This document shows, piece after piece, positions 33,445 to 40,452 of a DNA stretch of 64,000 nt (its first letter is position 1; every line of letters begins with the position of its first letter). The translations under genes and the position numbers were made by a program. The DNA lies in assembly GCF_000202635.1 (NCBI RefSeq), contig NC_015125.1, positions 1,860,001 through 1,924,000 of the forward strand, given 5' to 3'. The stretch comes from Microbacterium testaceum StLB037. Lineage in GTDB: Bacteria; Actinomycetota; Actinomycetes; Actinomycetales; Microbacteriaceae. The notes below the pieces were generated by a model that saw only the letters and a list, made by a program, of their open reading frames with translations, was not told the origin of the DNA and searched no databases.

Positions 33445-35646
33445 CTACCCCGCCGCCGGATCCGGCGCGATGAAGAAGTTGTCGCGGAACAGCCCGCTCG
33501 GGTCCCAGACCGCCTTCAGGTGACGGAGCCGGGCGAGGTGCGCGGGTGGGAACGCGCGGGCGATCACCTCGGGGCCGATGTCGGTCTCGAAGCTGAGGTA
33601 CATGCCTTCAAGCGCGGGGACGAGGTCCGCCCACCGCTGTTCGACCTCCCCTGACCCGCCACCGACCATGGCGAGGAGGAAGTTCGCGTCCCGCCATCCG
33701 TAGGCCGCGGCATCCGCGGCGACGTCGCCGACGGCACCGCCGGCGGAGCGGATGCTCAGGATGAACGAGGACCGGGATGCCATCAACTCGGTGATCTTCC
33801 CCGCCACCTCGTGGTCGAGGTGGCGGATCAGACCCGAGTGTCCGCGGGGCTCTCCGTGTCCGTGCTGGAGCTCGCCCCCGGCGGGAAGCTCGAGGAGCGC
33901 CGCGTAGGGGACCATGTGGACGGACTGGTTCGCGATGGGCGCGAGCCGGGCGAAGGGCTGGAGTCGAACGGCGACCGTGTCGGGATCGTGCTCGTCCACG
34001 ACGATCAGCGCTTGCACGACGGGCGATGTTCCCGGGGCGACGGGGCCGATCATGAGGGTCCCCGTCACCGAGCGGTCGGCGTCTTCGATCGCCTTTCCCC
34101 ATCCTTCGAGGAAGGTGGTGAGGTCGTCGGGGGCGAACGCGAGCATCGCGAAGCCGACCTGCGGAGAGACGGGGTGCGCGTCGAACGCGAACGAGACCAC
34201 GACGCCGAAGTTCGCGCCCGCGCCCCGCACGGCCCAGAACAGGTCCGGGTTCTCCGATGCGCTCGCGTGGACGAGTTCGCCGTCCGCCGTGACGATGTCC
34301 ACCGCGCGCAGGTGGTCGATCGCGAGACCTCGCTTGCGTGCGAACCACCCGATCCCCGCCGTGGTGGCCAGACCGCCCACACCGACGCCGCCGTAGTCGC
34401 CGGCCGTGATCGCCAGGCCGTGCGGCGAGAGCGCTGCGGCGACCTCGCCCCAGCGGGCACCCGGGCCGACCCGGACCCGGTTCCCCTCGCCGATATCGAT
34501 CCCGTTCAGCGCGTCGAGGGCGATCACGATGCCGCCGTTGTTCAGCGACCGACCCGACATGCCGTGCCCGCCGCTGAACAGGCCGAGTGGGACGTCCCGG
34601 TGGCGGGCCGCGAAGCGCACGGCATCCTGAACCTCCGCCGGCGACTGCGGGCGGATCACCAGCCCGGGCCGGGCGCCACGGAAGTACCCGGCCGTGTACC
34701 GGATGTAGCCCGGATCGCCGGGCAGCAGGGTGCGCGAGGCGAGCGCGTCGGGGATCGCATCGGCACGGAACGCGCGCGCCACCGGGGCCGGGCGCGTGGC
34801 CCGGCGGGCTTCGGTGACACGGTCGCGGATGCGCGGCGCCGTCTCCGCTGCGAACCTCCGGATCTCGCGCGGGTCGTCGGAACCCAGGATGAAGACGCTG
34901 ATCCCGTGCCCGACCGCCAGCTCGGCCAGGTCGACGGCGTCGTACTCCGCGGTCACGTTCATCAGGCGGGTCACCGCCCGCGGGTCTCGGCCGACTCTGC
35001 GGGCGGAGTCGTCGATGATCTGGTTCCCGCGCTCGATGTCGCCGGGCTTCATCCACGGCAGGCTCGGCAGCCAGCCGTCGCCCTTCCGGCCGATGATGCG
35101 CTGCATCCGGGGCTTGTAGGCCCCGACCCAGATCGGAATGTCGTGAGCCGGGGCCGGTCCACGGGCGGCGTCGGACACCCGGTGATGCACGCCGTCTAGC
35201 CGCAGCGGCGACGGGTCGCTGGCGTCCCAGATGCCCCGAATGATGTCGAGAGCCTCGTCCAGCCCGCTCACGGCCTCGGCCGGGGTCAGCAACGGCGCCC
35301 CCATCGTCGCCATCGCCTCGAAGTATCCGCCCGTACCGAGCCCCAGCTCCGCACGCCCATCGCTGAGCCGGTCCAGGCTCGCCATCGCCCGCGCGAGGAC
35401 GGCGGGCTGGCGCAGCGGGAGGTTCAGGACGTTGCCGGACACGTGGATGCGAGAGGTCTTCGCCGCGACCCACGACATCAGCGTCCAGGTGTCCTGGAAC
35501 GCCGGTTGATACGGGTGGTCCTGGAACGTGACGAGGTCCAGCCCCACCTCTTCGCTGAGGAGCGCGAGATCGACCGGGCGCTGCGGGGCGGACGCGATCG
35601 GAGTGACGAAGGTGCCGAAGCGCAAGGGATGCAGGTAGTCGGGCAT
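33445..35646 (-). CDS. LLM-class flavin oxidoreductase fused to BBE-type FAD oxidase
   Basis: 733 residues joining two enzymes. Residues 1 to about 285 are a luciferase-like monooxygenase (FGTFVTP, GLDLVTFQDHPYQPAFQD, GLGTGGYFEAM, IPIWVGAYKPRM), which uses FMN or F420. After a linker near 290-330, the rest is a berberine-bridge-enzyme type oxidase. There FSGGHGMSGRS provides the His for covalent FAD, but the usual second link, Cys in the GTC-type loop, is replaced (GDYGGVGVGGLA), so single attachment is expected. The end has the NFFI substrate-cap motif. ATG at 35646 is chosen because GGAGG precedes it; GTG at 35688 is possible. Divergent HxlR regulator. Confidence 0.85.
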   Translation of the reverse strand: MPDYLHPLRFGTFVTPIASAPQRPVDLALLSEEVGLDLVTFQDHPYQPAFQDTWTLMSWVAAKTSRIHVSGNVLNLPLRQPAVLARAMASLDRLSDGRAELGLGTGGYFEAMATMGAPLLTPAEAVSGLDEALDIIRGIWDASDPSPLRLDGVHHRVSDAARGPAPAHDIPIWVGAYKPRMQRIIGRKGDGWLPSLPWMKPGDIERGNQIIDDSARRVGRDPRAVTRLMNVTAEYDAVDLAELAVGHGISVFILGSDDPREIRRFAAETAPRIRDRVTEARRATRPAPVARAFRADAIPDALASRTLLPGDPGYIRYTAGYFRGARPGLVIRPQSPAEVQDAVRFAARHRDVPLGLFSGGHGMSGRSLNNGGIVIALDALNGIDIGEGNRVRVGPGARWGEVAAALSPHGLAITAGDYGGVGVGGLATTAGIGWFARKRGLAIDHLRAVDIVTADGELVHASASENPDLFWAVRGAGANFGVVVSFAFDAHPVSPQVGFAMLAFAPDDLTTFLEGWGKAIEDADRSVTGTLMIGPVAPGTSPVVQALIVVDEHDPDTVAVRLQPFARLAPIANQSVHMVPYAALLELPAGGELQHGHGEPRGHSGLIRHLDHEVAGKITELMASRSSFILSIRSAGGAVGDVAADAAAYGWRDANFLLAMVGGGSGEVEQRWADLVPALEGMYLSFETDIGPEVIARAFPPAHLARLRHLKAVWDPSGLFRDNFFIAPDPAAG

Positions 35647-35696
35647 GTCTTCAGCCTCCGGCGAGGCGTGATCCTCGACAAACACCACGTAACCCG

Positions 35697-35711
35697 CTTA
35701 CCTTGAGTAAG
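35697..35711. promoter_or_regulatory. inverted repeat at the HxlR start
   Basis: CTTAC (35697-35701), 5 bp, GTAAG (35707-35711), overlapping both a TACCTT -10 hexamer (35699-35704) and the GTG start. With TCGACA (35675-35680) as -35 the spacer is 18 bp. A likely autoregulatory HxlR site. Confidence 0.6.
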
Positions 35712-36079
35712 TGACTACTTCGCCACCCCTGCACATCGACGACGAGGAATGCCGCCGCATCTCCGGTGTGATGGAGGTCGTCGGTCGGCGGTGGTCCAGC
35801 GGCATCCTGCTCGCCCTCGGTATGGGGGCCGAGCGCTTCAGCGAGATCGAACACCGTGTGCAGGGGCTCTCGGGTCGCATGCTGAGCGTTCGACTCCGTG
35901 AGCTCGAAGCCGCCGAACTCGTGGCGCGTGACGTCCGGCCGACCACGCCCGTGACGATCTCCTATCGCCTCACCGAGCGCGGCATCGAGCTTCTCCGCTC
36001 TTTGCAGCCCATGGCCCGCTACGCCCGCCGATGGGAACCGGTCGCCGAAGAAGGGAAGGGTGCAGAGGCGACGGGCTGA
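35711..36079 (+). CDS. HxlR family transcriptional regulator
   Basis: 122 residues. The winged helix reads CRRISGVMEVVGRRWSSGIL, then RFSEIEHRVQGLSGRMLSVRLRELEAAELV and a wing TTPVTISYRLTERG, the standard HxlR pattern but with Ser in place of the Cys used by redox-sensing members, so the sensing mode is unknown. GTG at 35711 comes 6 nt after TACCTT (leaderless). Divergent from the LLM/BBE fusion gene, its likely target. Confidence 0.9.
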   Translation: MTTSPPLHIDDEECRRISGVMEVVGRRWSSGILLALGMGAERFSEIEHRVQGLSGRMLSVRLRELEAAELVARDVRPTTPVTISYRLTERGIELLRSLQPMARYARRWEPVAEEGKGAEATG

Positions 36080-36190
36080 GGCGTTCGGGCGGGGCGTTCG
36101 GGGAGCGCAAAACCCCCTCCGGTACAGTGGACGCGCCCCGCGAACCCGCCCCGCGCGCCCCTTCCGCCGCTCAGATAGGCCTCACCCCTC

Positions 36191-37414
36191 GTGACCACTC
36201 CTGCGACGCCCTCCGATTCGACGCCCTCCGACTCGGTGCCCACCGAGCGACCGCTCACCGTCCTCATCGGAGCCGACACCTTCCTCCCCCACGTCAACGG
36301 GGCCGCCCGGTTCGCCGAGCGCCTCGCCGCGGGACTCGTCGCTCGCGGGCATAACGTCCACGTCGCAGCTCCGAGCGTCGGGCACAGCCACTCCGGCACC
36401 TTCACCGAGGTGATCGAGGGTGAGGCCATGACGATGCACCGGCTCCCGGCGTACCGTTTCCTCCCGCACGACTGGCTGACGTTCGTGCTCCCGTGGCGGG
36501 CGAAGCACTACGCCCGTAAGGTGCTCGACCAGGTGAAGCCCGACGTGGTCCACATCCAGTCGCACATCGTGATCGGCCGCGGTCTCACCCGCGAGGCGCG
36601 CAAGCGCGGCATCCCCGTCGTCGCCACCAACCACGTCATGGCCGAGAACATCCTCGACTTCACGACGCTCCCCGATTTCCTCGATCGGATCTTCGTCAAG
36701 CTCGCGTGGGCCGACGCGGCGCGGACGTTCGCGATGACCCGCGCGGTCACGACCCCGACGCGCCGCGCAGCCGACTTCCTCGAGTCCACCATCGGCATCC
36801 GCGGCGTCATCCCGATCTCATGCGGCATCGACCGGTCGAACTACACGCCCGACCTCGAGCCCCGCGATGCGAACCGCATCCTCTTCGTCGGCCGCTTGAC
36901 CACCGAGAAGGGCATCGACGTCGTGCTCCGCGCACTCGCGATGCTCGACCCGGCCCTCGACGTCTCGTTCGACATCGTGGGCGGAGGCGACCAGCGCCGC
37001 ACCCTCGAGCAGCTCGCGGAGCAGCTCGGCCTCTCGTCCCGCGTGACGTTCCACGGTCACACCTCCGAGGAGGAGCTGCGCGCGCTCTACACGCGGGCGA
37101 GCGTGTTCGCGATCGCCTCGATCGCCGAGCTGCAGTCGATCGCGACGATGGAGGCCATGGCATCCGGTCTCCCCGTCGTCGCGGCCGACGCCGTCGCCCT
37201 CCCGCACCTCGTGCACGACGGCGAGAACGGGTACCTGTTCGAACCCGGCAACGCCGAGGAGCTCGCGGCGCGCTTGACCGACGTGCTGACCGCCGATCCC
37301 GAGGAGCGCCGGCGTATGCAGCAGGCCTCGCTCGACGGCGTCATCGTGCACGACATCGGACGCACGCTCGACACCTTCGAGGCGCTGTACCGCGGACAAC
37401 CGATCCCGGAGTGA
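36191..37414 (+). CDS. GT4 family glycosyltransferase
   Basis: 407 residues with the GT-B fold. The N-terminal lobe begins LTVLIGADTFLPHVNGAARFAERLA, typical of mannosyl- or glucosyltransferases acting on lipids; HIQSHIVIGRG and TNHVMAENILDF follow. The C-terminal lobe has RILFVGRLTTEKGIDVVLRA and the nucleotide-sugar EX7E-type segment SIAELQSIATMEAMASG. A TACAGT hexamer at 36123-36128 could be the -10. It lies 4 bp before a second GT4 gene. Related proteins in actinobacteria build phosphatidylinositol mannosides or glycolipids, so a cell-envelope role is likely. Confidence 0.9.
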   Translation: MTTPATPSDSTPSDSVPTERPLTVLIGADTFLPHVNGAARFAERLAAGLVARGHNVHVAAPSVGHSHSGTFTEVIEGEAMTMHRLPAYRFLPHDWLTFVLPWRAKHYARKVLDQVKPDVVHIQSHIVIGRGLTREARKRGIPVVATNHVMAENILDFTTLPDFLDRIFVKLAWADAARTFAMTRAVTTPTRRAADFLESTIGIRGVIPISCGIDRSNYTPDLEPRDANRILFVGRLTTEKGIDVVLRALAMLDPALDVSFDIVGGGDQRRTLEQLAEQLGLSSRVTFHGHTSEEELRALYTRASVFAIASIAELQSIATMEAMASGLPVVAADAVALPHLVHDGENGYLFEPGNAEELAARLTDVLTADPEERRRMQQASLDGVIVHDIGRTLDTFEALYRGQPIPE

Positions 37415-37418
37415 CCAC

Positions 37419-38786
37419 GTGCACGTGGTGATGTTCGCGGATCAGCACCTCGAGTCCCTCGGCGGGGCGCAGGTGTCGATGCGGCTGCAGAAGCGCTTCC
37501 TCGAGCGCGCGGGTCACGTCGTCACCGTCGTCGCTCCACGGATGCACCGCCCGGCACCCGATGACGGGGCGTACGTCAACCTGCCGTCGATCGCGATCAC
37601 GCCCGATCGCGAGTACGCCCTGACCTGGCCCGGCGCGCGCACGGATCGATTCGTGGATGCCGAACTCGGCGCGCGCCTCCCCGTCGACGTCGTGCACGTC
37701 CAGGCGGATTTCTGGGGCGCGTTCATCGGCCACCGCTACGCCGCACGTCACGGCCTCCCCGTCGTGCACACGATGCACAATCGCGTCGACGTCGGGATCG
37801 AGGCGACCGCGCCTTTCCCGACGCTCGTCCTCCGCGTGCTGAACGCCTGGGCTCGACGCGCGCTGCGCGGTGCCGAAACGCGGAGAACCGCGGCGTCCTC
37901 GCAGTCTGTGGGCGGAAATCTGCGAGATTCGCGCGACTCTGCGAGCTCCGCGTCGGCCGGACCGGTCGGACCCGCGCCTGCCGCGCCTGACGCACCCGTC
38001 GCGCCCGCTGGAACCGCCACGCCCGCCGAACCCGCCGCCGCCCGCGGCACCGGTCCGGCCGACGGCTGGGCCTACCTCCGCCGCTTCGCGCGACTCTCGC
38101 GGGCGATCACCGCGCCCTCCGGCCACTTCGCGCGCCGTCTCGAGGACCACTCCGTCGCCCCCGAGACGGCGGGCGTCGACGTCATCTGGAACGGCATCGA
38201 CGACGACATCCTCGACGCCGCCCTCGCGGCCGGGGTCGAGGCCCGCCGCCCCGGGAAGCCGCGCTTCGTCTGGCTCGGCCGCATGAGTCCCGAGAAGCGG
38301 CTCCTTCCCTTCCTCGAGGCGGTCGCCGCGTCGGGCATCGACGCCGAGGTCGAGGTCATCGGCGGGGGAGCGCAACTCCGCGCGGCGCAGAAGCTCGTCG
38401 CGGAGCGGAGGTCGGTGGCATCCGTCGTCTTCTCGGGACGCCTCAGCTACGCCGAGACGCTCGCGCGGCTCGCCGCTTCCGACGCCGTGGTGCAGACCTC
38501 GATCGGCTTCGAGACGCAGGGCATGACGGTCTTCGAGGCGGCGTCGCTCGGAACGCCCGCCGTGGTGAGCGACCCCGACATCGCGTCCGAGCTGGGCGCG
38601 GGAGTGTGGGCGGTTCCGGATGCCACGACCTCGGCGCTCGCGGACACGCTCCGTCGCGCCGCCGACGACATCGCGTCGGGGAGCCCGGTCGCCGTCGATC
38701 CGTCGCTCGCGGAGCGCTTCCGCCAGTCGTCGCGCACCGCGGCGATGATCGCGGTGTACCAGCGGGCGGTCTCCGCCGGACGGTGA
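37419..38786 (+). CDS. GT4 family glycosyltransferase with low-complexity insert
   Basis: 455 residues, GT-B fold. The N-terminal lobe starts MHVVMFADQHLESLGGAQVS; the C-terminal lobe has RFVWLGRMSPEKRLLPFL and the GFETQGMTVFEAASLGTP nucleotide-sugar motif. Between the lobes, residues about 152-214 form a Ser/Ala/Pro-rich insert (RTAASSQSVGGNL, then APAAPDAPVAPAG) that looks disordered and contains a four-core-like repeat at DNA level. It is adjacent to the upstream GT4 gene and probably acts in the same glycolipid or glycan pathway. Confidence 0.88.
   Translation: MHVVMFADQHLESLGGAQVSMRLQKRFLERAGHVVTVVAPRMHRPAPDDGAYVNLPSIAITPDREYALTWPGARTDRFVDAELGARLPVDVVHVQADFWGAFIGHRYAARHGLPVVHTMHNRVDVGIEATAPFPTLVLRVLNAWARRALRGAETRRTAASSQSVGGNLRDSRDSASSASAGPVGPAPAAPDAPVAPAGTATPAEPAAARGTGPADGWAYLRRFARLSRAITAPSGHFARRLEDHSVAPETAGVDVIWNGIDDDILDAALAAGVEARRPGKPRFVWLGRMSPEKRLLPFLEAVAASGIDAEVEVIGGGAQLRAAQKLVAERRSVASVVFSGRLSYAETLARLAASDAVVQTSIGFETQGMTVFEAASLGTPAVVSDPDIASELGAGVWAVPDATTSALADTLRRAADDIASGSPVAVDPSLAERFRQSSRTAAMIAVYQRAVSAGR
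37879..37952. repeat. possible four-core element inside the glycosyltransferase gene
   Basis: CGCGGAG (37879-37885) pairs with CTCCGCG (37946-37952). Inside, CTCGCAG (37898-37904) is followed by reverse copies at 37920-37926 and 37939-37945. The size and nesting match the intergenic Q elements. It encodes the start of the unstructured insert. Confidence 0.45.
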
Positions 38787-38953
38787 GCCCGGGCCGACCG
38801 CGGCGCAGTTCTCCGCGTGGGGGAGGTCTCCCGGTGACGCGCGGCCCGGGCGGGATCGGTGGGCACGGAGCCGTAGCCGTCGGTGTGGATGAGCCACGCC
38901 GTGGCGACCACGCCGACGAGGGCGAGAACAGCGAGAGCGATCAGGTAAGCCAT
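38447..38953 (-). CDS. small membrane protein (C-terminal extent uncertain)
   Basis: From the ATG at 38953 the minus strand encodes MAYLIALAVLALVGVVATAW, a single membrane anchor, then LIHTDGYGSVPTDPARAARH, which resembles short actinobacterial membrane proteins with a TDGYG motif. Those are usually 40-70 residues, but the frame here stays open to 38447, 169 residues, of which the last 110 or so are antisense to the glycosyltransferase. Either a stop was lost by a frameshift or the tail is unused. No Shine-Dalgarno is obvious. Confidence 0.45.
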   Translation of the reverse strand: MAYLIALAVLALVGVVATAWLIHTDGYGSVPTDPARAARHRETSPTRRTAPRSARAHRPAETARWYTAIIAAVRDDWRKRSASDGSTATGLPDAMSSAARRSVSASAEVVASGTAHTPAPSSDAMSGSLTTAGVPSDAASKTVMPCVSKPIEVCTTASEAASRASVSA

Positions 38954-39039
38954 GGCAGAAAAGCTACGCATCGCGAAATCGTGCCGCGAGTGGCATGATG
39001 GACGGCATCCGTTCGATTTCTGCCACATCCGAGGTGCAC

Positions 39040-40029
39040 ATGCGTTCTGTCGCCGTCGTCATCCAGCCGGGTTTCGCGCCCTTCGAGTTCGGTCTCGCGT
39101 GCGAGGCGTTCGGCCTCGACCGCACCGATGAGGGCATCCCGAACTTCGACTTCCGTATCGTGGCGCCCGATCCCGGCGTCGTGCCCTCGAACATCGGCTT
39201 CTCCGTCAACGTCGAGCTCGGTCTCGACGCGGCAGCCGATGCCGACATCGTCATCCTCGCACCGATCCCGCGCGAGCAGTGGGGTGCCGTCGATGCGCGC
39301 GTGATCGAGGTGGTTCGCGCGGCTCACGCCCGCGGCGCGTGGCTGCTGAGCGTCTGCAGCGGCTCCTTCGTGATCGCCGCGTCCGGCGTCCTCGACGGGC
39401 AGCGGGCCACCACGCACTGGCGCTACGCCGACGTGATGGCGCGCATGTACCCCTCGATCGAGGTCGACCCCGACGTGCTCTACGTGCAGTCCGGTCGCAT
39501 CATCACGAGCGCGGGGACCGCCGCCGGACTCGACGCGTGCCTGCACCTGCTGCGTCAGGAGCTCGGCGCCGAACTCACCAACCGCATCGCCCGACGCATG
39601 GTGGTCGCCCCGCAGCGCGACGGTGGTCAGGCGCAGTTCATCGCGTCGCCGCTGCCGGCCGCGCCGTCGATGTCGCTCGCGCCGGTGACCGAGTGGATGC
39701 TGCAGAACCTGGATGCCGAACTCTCGGTCGACCAGCTCGCCGCCCGCGCACACATGTCCCCGCGCACTTTCGCCCGGCGTTTCAAGGCCGACCTGGGCGC
39801 CACGCCGGCGGCCTGGCTCGCGCGCCAGCGCCTCCTGCACGCGCAGCGCCTGCTCGAGGAGACCGACCTCGGCCTCGACCGCATCGCGGCGGAGTGCGGC
39901 TTCGGCTCGGCCGCCGTGCTGCGCCAGAACTTCGCCCGCACGTTGGGGCTGACCCCCACCGCGTACCGCGCGCGGTTCTCGTGCGCCGACGAGGTGTCCG
40001 CGGCGCCCCGCGAGGCCGTTCCGGCCTGA
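39040..40029 (+). CDS. GlxA-type AraC family transcriptional regulator
   Basis: 329 residues. An N-terminal DJ-1/PfpI-like domain (RSVAVVIQPGFAPFEFGLAC, then LLSVCSGSFVIAASGVLDGQ with the nucleophile-elbow Cys and ATTHWRYADVM) is followed by a C-terminal AraC double helix-turn-helix (LSVDQLAARAHMSPRTFARRF, then GLDRIAAECGFGSAAVLRQNF). GlxA-type regulators activate catabolic genes such as those for amines or carnitine. ATG at 39040 is chosen over 38995 because GAGGTG precedes it and the domain begins there. Its stop codon is the first stop of an 18-bp tandem array. Confidence 0.9.
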   Translation: MRSVAVVIQPGFAPFEFGLACEAFGLDRTDEGIPNFDFRIVAPDPGVVPSNIGFSVNVELGLDAAADADIVILAPIPREQWGAVDARVIEVVRAAHARGAWLLSVCSGSFVIAASGVLDGQRATTHWRYADVMARMYPSIEVDPDVLYVQSGRIITSAGTAAGLDACLHLLRQELGAELTNRIARRMVVAPQRDGGQAQFIASPLPAAPSMSLAPVTEWMLQNLDAELSVDQLAARAHMSPRTFARRFKADLGATPAAWLARQRLLHAQRLLEETDLGLDRIAAECGFGSAAVLRQNFARTLGLTPTAYRARFSCADEVSAAPREAVPA

Positions 40030-40207
40030 GCGCCCGCTCCGGGCTAAGCGCCCGCTCCGGCCTGAGTGCCCGCTTCGGGCTGAGCGCCCGCTCCGGGCTG
40101 AGCGCCCGCTCCGGCCTGAGTGCCCGCTCCGGCCTGAGCGCCCGCTCCGGCCTGAGCGCCCGCTCCGGGCTGAGCGCCCGCTCCGGCCTGAGTGCCCGCT
40201 CCGGGCC
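40028..40207. repeat. 18-bp tandem array carrying a stop codon in each unit
   Basis: Ten units of GAGCGCCCGCTCCGGSCT with few changes. The array begins in the stop codon of the GlxA-type gene. Because 18 is a multiple of 3, each unit repeats an in-frame TGA; in the second unit it is TAA. Confidence 0.9.
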
Positions 40208-40256
40208 GCCTCGGTAGGCGTCGAGGGGTGCGGCGGCACCCACATCACACGATCAT

Positions 40257-40320
40257 GCCGAGATCGCACGCGGCTGCGGTGACTCAACGGGTGCTCTCGC
40301 GCCGAACGTGCGATCTCGGC
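40257..40320. repeat. four-core inverted repeat element Q7 (core GAGATCGCACG)
   Basis: The outer arms GCCGAGATCGCACG (40257-40270) and CGTGCGATCTCGGC (40307-40320) are a perfect 14-bp pair. Inner copies (GCGGTGACTC and GTGCTCTCGC) are degenerate. Total 64 bp. Together with the array and the clpB promoter it fills the 423-bp gap after the GlxA-type gene. Confidence 0.65.
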
Positions 40321-40370
40321 GCGCCGGGCGTCGGCGCAGGACGGGATCGAGGCGGGGGAGGTGGCATCCA

Positions 40371-40418
40371 TTGCCCTCCGGCGGACGCGCTGGTAAACTT
40401 GAGTCAACGCCACTCAAG
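40371..40418 (+). promoter_or_regulatory. clpB promoter with perfect HAIR operator
   Basis: TTGCCC (40371-40376), a 17-bp spacer and TAAACT (40394-40399). The HAIR site CTTGAGT-N7-ACTCAAG (40398-40418) matches the HspR consensus at all 14 defined positions and overlaps the -10. A further TTGAGTG half-site follows at about 40420. Confidence 0.92.
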
Positions 40419-40452
40419 TTTGAGTGCAGCGACGAAACTTCCAGGAGAACAC

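Noticed and set aside
35699-35711. CTTGAGTAAG as an HspR (HAIR) site
   Set aside because: Only a half-site matches; it fits better as the CTTAC/GTAAG repeat of the HxlR promoter.
40028-40207. Possible CRISPR array or repeat protein on the minus strand (RPERAL units)
   Set aside because: Perfect 18-bp tandem without spacers; the minus-strand frame has no start signal and consists only of the array.
40192-40452. Missing N-terminal domain of ClpB upstream in frame
   Set aside because: The upstream frame has no Clp-N motif and contains the promoter and HAIR operator.
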